A stretch of DNA of 25,352 bases from the NCBI GenBank assembly GCA_043381765.1, contig JBHJMP010001050.1, positions 1 through 25,352 of the forward strand. Reading direction: 5' to 3'. The notes under the pieces were generated by a model. It was not told where the DNA came from. It made no database searches and was given only the letters and a program-made list of their open reading frames with translations. Source of the stretch: Collodictyon triciliatum (Eukaryota > CRuMs). Shown here one piece after another: positions 8,980 through 21,000 of this stretch (its first letter is position 1; the number at the start of each line of letters is the position of its first letter). The translations under genes were made by a program, and so were the position numbers.

Positions 8980-11900
8980 ATGGTTCTTGATTCTTATTTT
9001 TTTTTTAAAAAAAATAAAAAATCAGGGCTTTAATGAATGGAATCGAAAACAAGGACAGAGGTCAAATGAATGGGATAACGCTGTTTCCAATGTGGAGACG
9101 ATGATTGGTTTTGAATTATCATTTGTCTACCGTGTCTCTAATTTAGAGAATCTGAAGCGTGCTTTATCCCTAAATTAAAAAAATGTTAATCATCAGAGAC
9201 ATTGCGGTCCTCGAGACAGCAGCCCGTTCCTTTGCTTTCAAATATATCTCCAGAGCATCAACGAAAGCAAGATAAGGCTAAAAATCCAGAAAAATCCTAC
9301 GGTTTGTGAAATATGATAAGCTGAACCTTCCCTCTGTCCTATTTGTCCTGAAAGTCTTATTCATACATTTCGGGGTCTGCCTGTAAACCGAGTTGTTTCT
9401 GGTATTTATTGTTTTTATTTTGCGCTTGAAAATAACGAAACGTTGTAAAATTTATACGTATTGTTATCATTTTATGTGATTCATATTTAACTCATTTTGT
9501 AGCATATCAAAGAAAAACCGTGCCACGTTTGGATCTTCTTCATTCAATGACTAGTGATGATGAGACTGTCAGGAAGGCGACCGCGAGATTACGGCGAAAG
9601 CATATGAATTTTCCGCATAGAGAGACTGAGTTAGCGCAGTATATATCGTAAGAGTTTGCATTGTTTCTTGCATTTATTCATTAAATATGTGTTTACGTAT
9701 CTTCATATCCAAGAAGCGTTTTGAAATGTTTTTTTTTTTTAAAAAAAACAAATAATGTCATGATCTGTAGCAACCTTATCACATTGAACCCATCACTAAA
9801 CATGAATGACCTGCATACACCCAAGGAGCAGCCGCCTGCCAAAAAAAGTTTCTTTCTTTCAAATAAAAAATGATGAATGCAATTATTATATATATTTACC
9901 GTGTTCCGATCTATTTCCTCCCTTTTTTTTCTACGGATGGTTCTTTGTAATGAATCGTTCATAAATGTAAAGATTGCTCTCCTCAATTCTCTCCCAGCCG
10001 CCCGAATTCAGCCCCGACAACGACTCGAAGCTTTCGAAGGTATTGCAAATATGATATATAAGCAAAATACCAGCTTCTGCTTTGAATTGACACGTATTTC
10101 CTTATCTCTGTTCATGAAATGCTGCATTTCGGATAATTACTTTTTGTTCGGATGATGTGCCATTATAATCTAATTATATTGTTTTGCTTTTTTTTTTCCC
10201 GCAGTCTTCTTCAATCCAGCCATCTCGGTACATCAAGATTATCTCGAGCTGATTCAGTAAATGCTTTTTTTTCTTTTAACAAGATAAATCATACTCAAGG
10301 CTCATTCGAAAAGGAACCGACGTCTGGATTCGATTGCCAACAAATACAAAGGGCAATTTAATCGATATTTTTTCAAAGCAGTATTCATATTAATAGTTTG
10401 AGTTGAGGGATAAACGGATTGAACTGGCGCAGGCAAAGCGCCATGAAATGCATCAAAGTTTAGTTGAAAAGTACGAGAGAAAAAAAGAAAAAGAAGACTC
10501 TAAAGGGATAATTACATCCAGATCAGTTTTTGAGCAGGTTTATTCCAGCAGAATCATGTGTGTATTTAGTTATGTCATGTCACTTTTTTCTTAATCGAAT
10601 ACGGGATTTAATATTATATTATATATAAAATAATTCATATTCTCTTCTGAATATCAAGATTCAGACCGAGAAAAAACATATGGAGCACATATGGGATTCT
10701 ATTTCAAGGTGGAGGCTATGGTTGACTGTCATTAAATTGACATCCAGACATCAAGTAACTGTCTCATTCTATCTTTATTATGTTATAAGACTCTGTTTCT
10801 ATTAGTATTGTTTTTTGTTACTCATGGCATTTTGATTAATTTGCGTCTATTTACACAGGAAATTATTGCTCGTTTGAGAGTATGGTTTGATCTTCACCCT
10901 TTCATATATTGTGTTAATTTATATATAAGAGGAGCCATCTAAATTCATATCTAAAATTATAACCTGAAACGTAAAAAATTAGAAACATAGAAACGACAAA
11001 GAGTATATGAAGAAGTTGAAAAGGGCATGTCTTACTATACAACGATCTTTTAGAAGTTATCTGGCAAAAGTACGTGCCAGGAAAATAATTAATGCCATGA
11101 AGATAATTCAAAGGTTCTTGATATATGATTATATTTTATTATTATTCTAATACTTATTCTCATTATTATCGTTTTTAAAAAAAAATTATGAATTTTTATC
11201 TTTCATTACTCTTAGACGAGTTCATGAATCCCAGAGCTGTAAATTAATATTCGTCTTAAAATGAAGGACAATTAAACGCTACATCTCCTGGTGGAGAAAG
11301 GAGAAAGCCCGCAGGTCGATTAATATTGTGGTGAATTTCATACTAAGCTTTCAAAAGCTTTCCCCTGCTGCTGTGGCCATCCGAAAATATTACTTCAAAG
11401 GTATTATTTTCTTTTCTCATCATTTAAATTTTGGATTTGATATATTTCATTCTTTTCACTGAAGGGTTTCTTATGAAAGCTTTTGTATTTTATGTCTGTA
11501 TTTTTCTTTTGGTATTTATTTGTTTCGCTATTCCTCGTTGTGTCTAATCTATTATTTGTCACCCTATGAAGTCATCCAAGCACAAAGGCTTTGGAGGAGG
11601 TTTATTTCGCTCTTTAAAGCACAAAGGGATTTGTTGTTTCTCCAGTGGGATAAAATAGAAGGTTTTCTTTCTGATCTTTCAATTATGAACAATTTCCTTG
11701 CTTTTCTTTTTTTAAGTAATTTGAGAGAAGTGACGTTTGAAAAATATAAAAAATGTTGAAAAAAAAATACAATTTGATTATATAGCACAAATGCTCGGGC
11801 GTGCAGAACCTGCCAAAGCATCGACGAAAGGTCGAAGAGCGAGTCGAATGCTTTCCACTAGAGATTTATCAGACGCCCGACCCACTTCGCCAATTAACAT

Positions 11901-13058
11901 CCGAACTGTGAGTAGCTATTTTACATGAATCTCGTCAGTAAGGCAATAAGTAAGCATAAAAATTCTCATTTTTTATACATAAAAACAGAAAAAACAAAAG
12001 AACAAAAGAACAAAAGAACAAAAGAACAAAAGAACAAAAGAAGGGAAAATAGGGTGGGATAATAGACTATTGAGACAACATCATGCGATTTATAATAGCG
12101 TCGGAAGAGTATCACTGCTATCGCACCAAACAGTCGCCGTTCCTCCGTTTCTTCTTTAAGTCCCTCTCGAAGAGGTTCAATTGTACCAGCTCCAGTTGGT
12201 AAGTGGTTGCATTTTCTCGATTTTATTATCATGAATCGATACCTGGAATTTGCGAGCTGTATATCGAATTGAAAAGAAAAAAAATTACAAAATAATCGTG
12301 GTCGAAGATGAAACTATTTTTCTTACTATTATTTTTTTGACGCTAAAAACATAGTAACAACACCGCGAAAGACAAAGCAGGCTCGCAATCGCTCGGCCAC
12401 GTCAGATGAAATTCATCAGAGATATGTTTCGATTGTACCATCGTATGTGATAAATAAAACTTTCATCTGATTTATTTGTAGTTCGCATATTTTTTGAAGT
12501 ATTAAATAATTACTTTTTTTTAAAATAACAACAACGAACAGTCGATGTAGATTTATTTATCAGACAATTGAAGGCAGTTGCTTAAATAGTTCGCTGACAT
12601 ATTTTCTAATCCGTTTGGTAATTATCTCCAGTCATATCCGCGAGTCTCTTCTTCGTCCTCATATCCTCCAGGCAAATCGTGAATTTCGGTAAATATTTAA
12701 ACTCTCCGTTTACCACCCACAATTAACTTAAGATTTGGAGAAAAGAATGCACAAGAATTACATGACAGTGTATTCGCTACCAAAGCCAACATCTTCACCA
12801 TCCTGCACAAAATTGAAAGGAAGAATAAAAAAAAAATGACAGTGTATTCGCTCAAATGACTCTTTAGAGAGGCGAAGACAAACTACATCATAGAACTTGG
12901 GAATCCTAGTAACGCACAGTCCAAAGTGAATCAAATTGTTGCCAGGTAACAAACCCAAAAGTACTGTCTCATCGAATGTATTTTTCGTGGCTCATAATGT
13001 ACCCACACTAACGATATCGCTCGAACTCCTTTTTTCTTTCTTTCATCTTTTCTTTCAT

Positions 13059-13134
<76 letters not shown>

Positions 13135-13658
13135 ATCATTTATGAATATTGTTCACTCATCTGCATGTATATCCCATTTTATTTCCATAGCTACATTATT
13201 ATTGTTAATAATCGCATAGTAACAATTGCTCACATGCATCATTCTTCCTTTTTTCTTTCTTTTGAAAACAGCTCGAGCCCTGCTGTTATTTCCATGCTGG
13301 CTGACAATCTTGGATTGGTAGTTCCCATCGATACAACATTCGTTGTTTTAATTGCAATCATATATGTATCTCATCACTTGACGCAATCACGCAATATGAA
13401 CGAAAGGACGCGAGAAGCTCACCATCACGACCGTCTCTGCGAATATTAATGCGGCCGGAGGCTATGAAGCGACTTGTGGAGGAGGGGTGGGCGCTTGAAC
13501 CTTATATCGCAAGCAAAAGCCGATGATATGTTTCGACATAATTGAAGTAGTTATCATCTCAACCTTTTCTTGGTCTACTCTAATTGGCCCTTTGGATTTG
13601 CTGCAGATTCAAACTGTATGAACAAGAGCGCCGTATGGACCAATACTTTGCATATTAA
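8980..13658 (+). CDS. IQ-motif (calmodulin-binding) protein, about 20 exons
   Basis: Exons: 9026-9107, 9197-9301, 9503-9647, 9998-10039, 10205-10256, 10397-10537, 10659-10754, 10859-10879, 11004-11113, 11267-11400, 11581-11661, 11786-11907, 12099-12198, 12355-12442, 12632-12688, 12733-12767, 12894-12945, 13271-13316, 13407-13486, 13607-13658 (TAA). All junction phases agree, for about 546 codons. A candidate start is ATG 8980-8982 directly followed by a GT donor (43-nt intron). Exons 11004-11661 encode three IQ-like motifs of the I-Q-x-x-x-R-x-x-x-x type (T-I-Q-R-S-F-R-S-Y-L-A, I-I-Q-R-T-I-K-R-Y-I, A-Q-R-L-W-R-R-F-I), ending L-Q-W-D-K-I-E. IQ motifs bind calmodulin or related EF-hand proteins. 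The flanks are Arg/Ser-rich and probably disordered. The family is not identified; a cytoskeletal or axonemal role is possible. The least certain junctions are the acceptors at 11004 and 11267 and the 5' end. Confidence 0.75.
11993..12040 (+). repeat. (CAAAAGAA)n repeat in IQ-gene intron
   Basis: Six copies of an 8-nt CAAAAGAA unit in the intron between exons 11786-11907 and 12099-12198. Purine-rich on the sense strand, unlike most intronic arrays in this window. Confidence 0.92.
12762..12852 (+). mobile_element. Small poly(A)-tailed insertion flanked by 17-bp direct repeats
   Basis: A 17-bp sequence beginning ATGACAGTG and ending TTCGCT occurs at 12762-12778 and exactly again at 12836-12852. 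Between them lie 57 nt that end in a 10-A run (12827-12836) preceded by AAGAAT. Target-site duplication plus a poly(A) end is the signature of LINE-type retroposition of an RNA fragment. The insert sits at the 5' end of the IQ-gene intron 12768-12893, and the first repeat copy contains the GT donor. The source of the 57-nt body is unknown. Simple tandem duplication is less likely because the unit between repeats is unrelated to its flanks. Confidence 0.6.
13039..13134 (+). repeat. (CTTT)n microsatellite in IQ-gene intron
   Basis: CTTT tetranucleotide array, perfect for most of 13059-13134, inside the intron between exons 12894-12945 and 13271-13316. Pyrimidine-only on the sense strand. Confidence 0.95.
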
Positions 13659-14066
13659 CTTTGTTCTGCGTCACGGGAGGATTTTGTAATGGACTCATTC
13701 TTTTTTCCTTTCTTTCTAATGTACATGCCGATTTCACGATTATAAAAACCACGGGATTTGCCTTGTGTTTTGATTTAATTTCAATAAAATTTCTTTTTTT
13801 TTGAGGTATTTTGTATTTATCGGTTTACGTTTACAAATGATTATTTTAATATCACAACTTTGTGAACATAAGAAAAAAAAAACAAAGAAAAAATATGGAT
13901 ATAAGTCCAAGAAACATGTTCAGGTGTATGCGTAAGTACTCTCTGAACTTATGCGAACCAAACAGCTCGGCTGTCATTAATCAATTTGTATCGAAGATTG
14001 ATTAGTTCATCACATCATCAAAATAGTCCCCAAAAAAATAGCTAAAAAGGGAAAGACTTTGGCTCG
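13659..14066. other. Spacer between convergent IQ and ankyrin genes
   Basis: 408 bp between two 3' ends. AATAAA at 13783-13788 is a plausible poly(A) signal for the IQ gene, 125 nt past its stop. No ORF or structure of note was seen. Confidence 0.6.
13783..13788 (+). promoter_or_regulatory. Candidate poly(A) signal of the IQ gene
   Basis: AATAAA 125 nt after the stop codon, followed by a T-rich stretch (13793-13802). Confidence 0.45.
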
Positions 14067-16933
14067 TCAATTCAATGAGGATTCTGCTTCGTCCACGCCC
14101 GAGAGAATGATTTCACAGTCAGCATGGTTGTGGGTGGAAGAAAGTTTCAATGGAGTTAACCCGCTTTCATCCCGACAAAGGGAATCGGCTCCGTTTAGAA
14201 CCAAAACTCGACACACTTTGGAGAATCCATACCTTTGAAACAAGAGACAAACCAAAAAAGAATGTCAAAAAAAAAACCATTCATCACTTTTGCACATATA
14301 TAGACGAAAGAAACACATTTCATTGTTACATCATCTGCGGCGTGAAAAAAAAAACATAAAAATTCTGGTTGGAAGAAGGAAAGGAAAAGGAAAAGGAAAA
14401 GGAAGGAATGGAAAAGGAAAAGGAAAGGGGAGTATCAACGGGACATACCTGGCTGCAAAGTGCAATGGCGTTTGACCTTCTTTGTTCCTGGTCATAGGGA
14501 CGTTATTTCTGAGGAGGTAATCTACCAATCGTTCGTCTCCACTATTGCGGATGGTGTGTAAAATATTTCATTCAGATTCTTGTAGAAAAATATTTTTCCC
14601 TTACAAATGAAGGCATATTATAATCACGTTTCGAATAGTTCCCTCCAAGGATATCATTTTATTTATTTTTTTGGCAAGATAAAATAATATAATTGCAAAC
14701 ATTTGATTCGACACAACGTGTCATTATTTCCCTTGAATATTAACATATTTTTTTTTTTAAAAAAAAAGCCTGTAATTCCCAAATACTTTAAAAAAATCAC
14801 AAATAAAGTATCATTATTCATGATAAAACAAATACGATTTTGCGGCGTAATGCAGCGCGTTGCTGAGGGAATATATATTATCTACACCCAGATCTGCCCC
14901 AAGACTCTGCATTTTTTCCACCAGCCGCAAATGTCCATGAAAGCAAAGCCAGTGAAGAACCGATTCTCCTGCGCCGTTTCTGCCATTAAACAGTTCTGTC
15001 CAAATCTGACTTTGAGCCACTTTTGCATCCACAGACTCCGTCACCCGCACTTTGTTGGATACACTGATTATAAAGTCCAGAATGGCCTCTGTGCACGTTG
15101 GTTTGTTTAGAATGCTGCTTAGCATCAAAGCTGAGTTTCCTTCCTTGTCCAAAGCTGACCAACTTGCACCGATACTCAACAGAACCGTGACTACATTTGC
15201 ATGACCAGAACATGCAGCCAGCATAAGAGGTGTTCTTCCTTTCCTATTTAATAAATCCACGTCGATGCGATGGTGCAGAACAGCCGCTGCGTTTAGGATT
15301 TCCGGAATCAGATTGACTTGGCCTGTCTGCGCAGCCAAGTGGAGCGCGACATCGCCCGAATGCGGGATTTCAATCATAGGGTCGGCGAGGGTTTGAAGAA
15401 GAGTCAGGCTGCATTCTGTGCATGCGTGCATCAAGGAAAGATGGAGCGGGGTGATTCCGTCTTGTGTGGTGTAGTCGGGACAACAACTCAACTTTGTAAT
15501 ACAACGTATGAGTGGCTCTGTTTGATTTGTCTTTGCAAGAAAATGCACAGGTGCATATCCAGCCGAGTCGTGCTGCAATAGAATCGAAAGCGGAAATCGT
15601 TTTGTGATGAAATCAACCAGATCAACATTGCCTGATTTCGCTGCGTGATGCGCAATTGTTTGATTTTGTTTGTCAGCTTCATGAATGAGAGACGGGATAC
15701 GAGTAAGAAGAGAAATGACGATTGGAATCTGTCTATGTTTGTGTGCACTCAAAAGAGGATTGCGGCCTTTGTGGCAACAAGTAAAAGGGTCAGCGCCAGC
15801 CGCCAAAAGGATGGAAACGCATTCTGTGTATCCCATCATAGCTGCGTGATGCAGGGCCGTGAACCCGCGGTCATCCTGCTCCTGTTTATTGCAATTAGTA
15901 CTCAAAGAAGAAACCAATCTTGTGGATGAGTATTTTCCAAACAAAAGAGAGGAGACAGGAATTCAGTTTCCTCGGTATTTTCACCTTCATGGATTTCCTG
16001 ATAATAAACACTCATATTTATGCGATTTAAAAAAAATTTTCCGAATAAAAAACCATAAAACTTTATGTTTGGTGGATTTTTTCAAACATTCTAAACGTGA
16101 CATCAAAAAGAAAAAAAGGGTGATTCTGATGAGATTTCCTATATACATAAGAGAAATACCTTAATGCTACACCGATAGTCCAATAGCAGAGAAACAACGT
16201 TTTCATAGCCGTAGTATGCCGCATAATGCAACGCAGTTCTCTTCCGTGCATCAGGGAAATTGACTATGCCAGGGATTTGAAGAGCCGCAACCTTTTGTAG
16301 TATGAATGAACATATATCTTGCGATGGATGAATAAGAATCGTTGGGTGGTTAAAGCATATGGGTGATGTGATATTCTGATATACTGCTGCATCGATGTTT
16401 TGGTGAATGGCAGCCTGGTGCAATATCGTGCGTCGCCCTTCCTTTGTATTTGTCAGAATCGACTTCGGATGTTGTCTCAGGAAAGCTCTCACATATCCAA
16501 GATCTCCGTTTTCTATCGCGACGAATGCCTGTTTTGCGTGTTGGGCCAGAGAGCCCGGTTATATATGTCTTTGATAAATGGAGGGAGTGGCCATGGATTA
16601 AACGAGAGCAGTTGATAACAGACAAGGACAGCGAAATATATTTTCAGAACCTCGGCAATGATGGTAATTATATTAAAAAAATTATGATGAAATGTGAAAT
16701 GTGAAATGCGAAATGAAAATAATGAAAAAATGAAAAAATGAAAAAATGAAAAAATGAAAAAATGAAAAAATGAAAAAATGAAAAAATGAAAAAATGAAAA
16801 ATGAATAGTGAAAAAATGAAAAAAAATGAAAAAAATGAAAAAAATGAAAAAAATGAAAAAAATGAAAAAAAATGAAAAAAGATGAAAAAAAAAGAAAAAT
16901 GTGAAATGTGAAATGTGAAATGAAAAAATGAAT

Positions 16934-16965
<32 letters not shown>

Positions 16966-17143
16966 AAAAATGAAAAATGAAAAATGAAAAATGAAAAATG
17001 AAAAATGAGAAATGAAAAATGAGAAATGAAAAATGAAAAATGAAAAATGAAAAATGAAAAATGAAAAATGAAAAATGAAAAATGAATAATGAAAAAAAAT
17101 TGGTTTGAAATAGTGTTTGCCTAACCTGCTCAACTGTGATCAT
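14067..17143 (-). CDS. Ankyrin-repeat protein, five exons, complete
   Basis: Minus-strand exons 17143-17126 (18 nt: M-I-T-V-E-Q), 16528-16160, 15881-14836, 14541-14449 and 14232-14067 (TGA) join in phases 0, 0, 2 and 2 to give 563 aa. About 14 ankyrin repeats are visible, with cores such as T-A-L-H-Y-A-A-Y-Y-G-Y, T-A-L-H-H-A-A-M-M-G-Y, T-P-L-M-L-A-A-C-S-G-H and T-P-L-H-F-A-A-R, running almost end to end. Several central repeats are divergent. Exon junctions fall within repeats and keep the 33-residue spacing, which confirms the splices. No kinase, channel, SOCS, zinc-finger or transmembrane segment was seen. Ankyrin arrays bind other proteins; the partner here is unknown. The 18-nt first exon, separated by a 597-nt repeat-filled intron, is the least certain part. 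Confidence 0.88.
14376..14430 (-). repeat. (GGAAAA)n repeat in ankyrin intron 4
   Basis: Six-nucleotide GGAAAA unit with a few interruptions, in the intron 14448-14233. The sense (minus) strand reads TTTTCC, a pyrimidine tract. Confidence 0.9.
16728..17100 (-). repeat. GAAAAAAT-family minisatellite filling ankyrin intron 1
   Basis: Consecutive blocks of near-identical units that differ in A-run length: TGAAAAAA (period 8, about 16728-16798), GAAAAAAAT (period 9, about 16815-16890) and GAAAAAT (period 7, about 16940-17085), with GTGAAAT copies between. On the sense strand they read TTTTTCATT. They fill most of the 597-nt intron 17125-16529. Confidence 0.93.
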
Positions 17144-18019
17144 CCGAGTTGCTTTTCGACAAAAGTATCAGCGTTTTGCTGAGAGTATCGCGAATAAAAG
17201 AAAAGGATAAATAAACAGTGCGGCGCAGATCGGAAACGGAAGAAACAATGACAAAATGAAAGAAATGAAACAATCTAATAGCCATAAATAAAATCCATAT
17301 TAGTGAATATAATTAGATCGATATATCCATTTATGGATTCAACTTTTCCACACGCTTTCCAGAATTGACAAACTAACTCCAAATAAGGGCGCGTGACAGA
17401 TGCAGCCGTCAATAAAACGCGGCGAAGCATCTTTGTGACTCGGCAAACAAACACAAAAGCAAATTCAAACACAACCAGTCATAAAAAGAAGGATTACGCT
17501 CTTTCTTTCTTTTCGGGTGGGTTTGTTTCTGCTGAAGAGCAGCTTTCTTTCATGTTCTTTTCTTTTATTTTGGTTTTTTCATCGTCGCCAAGATACGCTC
17601 TCAGGTTGGGTGGACTGTCGAACAAAAGAGTCACCAAGGAAGAAGGCGGGAGCGGAACTACAAAAAAAAAAAAAAAAAAAAAAAGGGGGAAAAGGAGAAA
17701 AAGGAGAGAAAAAAAAAAAAACAAAAAAGGGAGAGAGAAAAAGAAAAAAAAAAAAAAAAAAAAAAAAGACGTGTGAAGAGAGCAACTGCGTGTCTTTAAA
17801 GCTAACTCAAAAGGGGGCGATTGAAAGTGAACATCGGATAGACAAAATATTGAGGCGCCGAAAGAAATCCCGTCATATGTCCAGTTATTGTTAACCGTAG
17901 AATAAAATGAAAAGAAAACAATATAAACAGGAGAGAAAAGTTTTTTTGTCTGACTGACTTTTGTTTAATTTTTATGACTCAATCTTCATTTAATTTAAAT
18001 AGTAGTGAACATCACTAGG
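17144..18019. other. Divergent promoter region between ankyrin and FUSC genes, with A-rich tracts
   Basis: 876 bp between a minus-strand and a plus-strand start. It holds two A-homopolymer stretches (about 17661-17682 and 17747-17767) joined by a purine-only A/G segment. An AG acceptor-like site at 17999-18002, just before the FUSC start, could mean a 5' leader exon lies in this region. The lysine-rich reading frames are homopolymer artefacts. Confidence 0.6.
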
Positions 18020-21000
18020 ATGCAGATGAATCTGATTGAAAAGTTCCGTACAGACGCAAATCTGCAACGTGCAAGTCGAGGTACTATCGGGCATATTCTG
18101 TCGATGTTATTTGTCGTTTGGGAGCCTCTTGTTTTCCACGGCTCATGCTCTGTTCCTGTTTACCATTTGGTAAGTTCATCGCAAAACATGGAAATTGTTC
18201 GCTAATTCATCGCCTTGATATATAAAAATACATTTTTATCATCTGAGATATAAAATGAGACAATATGAATGAATCGAAGCCGAAAAGGCAATTAACGAAG
18301 TCTTGAGATTATACTCTCATTATGCTTTGCTCTCTCTCTCTCTCCTCTCGACAAACTGCAGATATTTCTAGCTATGGCCACTGTATGTCCCACATTTTCA
18401 AAACACACGACCAATTAATACAGTCGATAAATTAGATTGCAGCTGGTGTTGGTGCCGCTGATCTTCAACTCGGAGCCACCATTCGCTGCTGTCTGGTCAT
18501 GTTTTGGGGGTCATTAATGGGCTCCCTCTTCGGCCTTTTGATACTTGCAATCAGCGGACCATCCAAGATAGCATCAGGCAATTCGTTTATTGGATTTTTT
18601 TAGAAAGAATATACGTGAACCAATTCCATCGAAAATCCGATCTATATGATGGATGTATAGAAATGTTTTCAAAAGAAAAGAGTAAATGAAATGGTCTATT
18701 CTGCAATTTGATAAACTCTAACACAGTTATACTGATGCTCTTGGTGAGCATACCGCTGAGCTCCACAAAACTCTCACACACCATCGCTTTATTCTCAGTC
18801 AACAGTCAAATGGCCATATCTAGTGTAGTCATAAAGGTAACCCCTGTTTTTCATACGATTGTGCGTCTTTATTATTTTTATAATGAATTTTTGTTGATAA
18901 AGATCGAAAATAATTTATATCTATCTTATGTTTGATCGAATGTTATCTATTTGATTTCCGATGTATGTGAGAACTAGGTGAAATGGTATTTATATTACTA
19001 TTGTTTTTTCTAGTCTCCTGAAGACTGGTTGACATGGAATACAATGCTGGAGTTTGGCCTACCTCCCGTCTACAGCAACACAATTGCATGCATCATCTCG
19101 TTCTTAACCAGTCTTTTCATTTTTCCTTGCTCCGCAGAAAGTGATTTGCAGAAGGTATTCATAATTTATATGTATATGTCCATGATAGGTACTCAATTAT
19201 TTGAGTGTCCAGAGATGAATCTAATAACAACATTGAGGTACAGTCACTAAATCCTTTGCATAAAATTGCAAAATAGGAGCTCTCCAACTATGTTCAGGAT
19301 ATTGGAATCATGTTGAGTGACTTTGCCTCCAGGATGTTGTCAAGAGGAGGTATTGGTGAACACGCACCAGTCTCATTTACAGAAAAAGAGTTTCTCTCAA
19401 GAATTGGAGTCCGACCACGACCAGCACAGGTTCGATTAACTATGTAGCTATTTAACAGTTTCTTTTTTTTTATATATCTTTTCTCTCACTTTATTCTGAT
19501 TAGTGAATCCATCCTAGTTTTTTTAGTTGCTTATTCATGAAGATTCGCATGATATTAATGATTTTATATGAAATAAATCAATTCAGTCTGTTGTTGAAAA
19601 GAATATTCAAGCAAAAAGTCAACTGCTGAGAAAGGTGAATGGAGGATTCTCTAAATTGGATATCCTGATGGGACACTTGATTTATGAACCGCTCTCATCC
19701 ACACGTGAAGAATGGCTCCCAGTGATAAAAGTTGCATTTCATCCTTATATTTTAATCAATTATATATTTCATATAATTCTATTGAGAGTCATCCTTAAAT
19801 AAATACGTCTTCAAAATAAAAATAGGCCTGGTAATAAAAGAATATTAACTTCTATTTGACTAAACAATTATATAAATCACCAAATGCAGAAATCTAAAAT
19901 TCTTTTGGACCATGTTTTTGTCCTTATGATGACTTTGGATGGGTTTTCATCCCGACTTTGTAGCGATGAAACAATTGAACACTGGTAACTATGAGGGAAA
20001 AAATAGAAACCACATCTTCTGTTCATATCATCTATTATCCTTTTTTAAAATAACAAAATAAGACTGAGCAGATTTTCACGGATAAGATGAAAAACTAAAA
20101 AAAAACCTAAAAATTAAAAAAAAATTACATTACCAGGTGGGGCTCGATGCTGGATATCTGGTTGGACAATTTTGGAAAGTGCATCTCTGGAATAAATGTG
20201 ATTTCTCAGATAATAAGCACACTCCACAAATCAACGATGAGCCCAGAGATGCATGAAAAGCTCTTGGAAGAGTGCAAAATTTTAGTGCAATCTATCAATG
20301 AACTCGTCGGCACTATTGGAGCAGGATTCTTAAACTCATTTCAAAGCAACGTAATTCTCTTTAATTCATGTATTGGATACATCATCTTTGTGATGTGCAT
20401 AAAGTTAGCATCGTTATCATCACGCTTATTCAAAAAAAAAATACCGATGAAAATAATCTTGAAAAAAAAAAAACTTAAGCCCAAAACGCATAGTTGAGAA
20501 GGCTGAACTATCTTTCTGACCCGACTCCACCTTGGGAGCTAAGACTTCTTTACTTTACCACATTCTACTTCAGCAAGACAAGAAATGCAGTACTTGAACT
20601 TGCAAAAGAAGTCGTCAAGTGATTCTTTTAACCTCCTTCATTAACTATAGTTATCAAGCAAATTAACAACAACAAAAATAATAGCATATTAATCAGCTAA
20701 TAGAACTCCTGGAATTATGTGTGTAGGTATCATCAAAAAATTCGAGAGAGCCCGAGCGGATGCTTGGAGGGCATTATTACCAAAAGCTACGTCAGAATGA
20801 ATGAAATGACTGATATTGAAGGCTATGTTTCCCCAAAGGATAAAAGAGACGTGTTTAGTGGAAATTATCATTTATATACCTTGGATTTGTTCATGGAGCC
20901 TTTTAGGTGAGTTTCTTTGCAAAATTAAAAGAAGCATATACTGTGAGATGAAAATGATTATATTTAATTGTCGGTTTCTTTATTCTTGTGCAACACTCCA

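Noticed and set aside
12758-12958. Minus-strand exon-like stretch encoding D-G-E-D-V-G-F-G after a TGTGCAG acceptor
   Set aside because: Mostly the 57-nt insert and its flanks read backwards, and the plus-strand IQ exons are phase-supported on both sides. It may be a clue to the insert's parent sequence.
17393-17894. Lysine-rich ORFs upstream of the FUSC gene
   Set aside because: Produced by A-homopolymers in the divergent promoter region. A leader exon may exist there but cannot be delimited.
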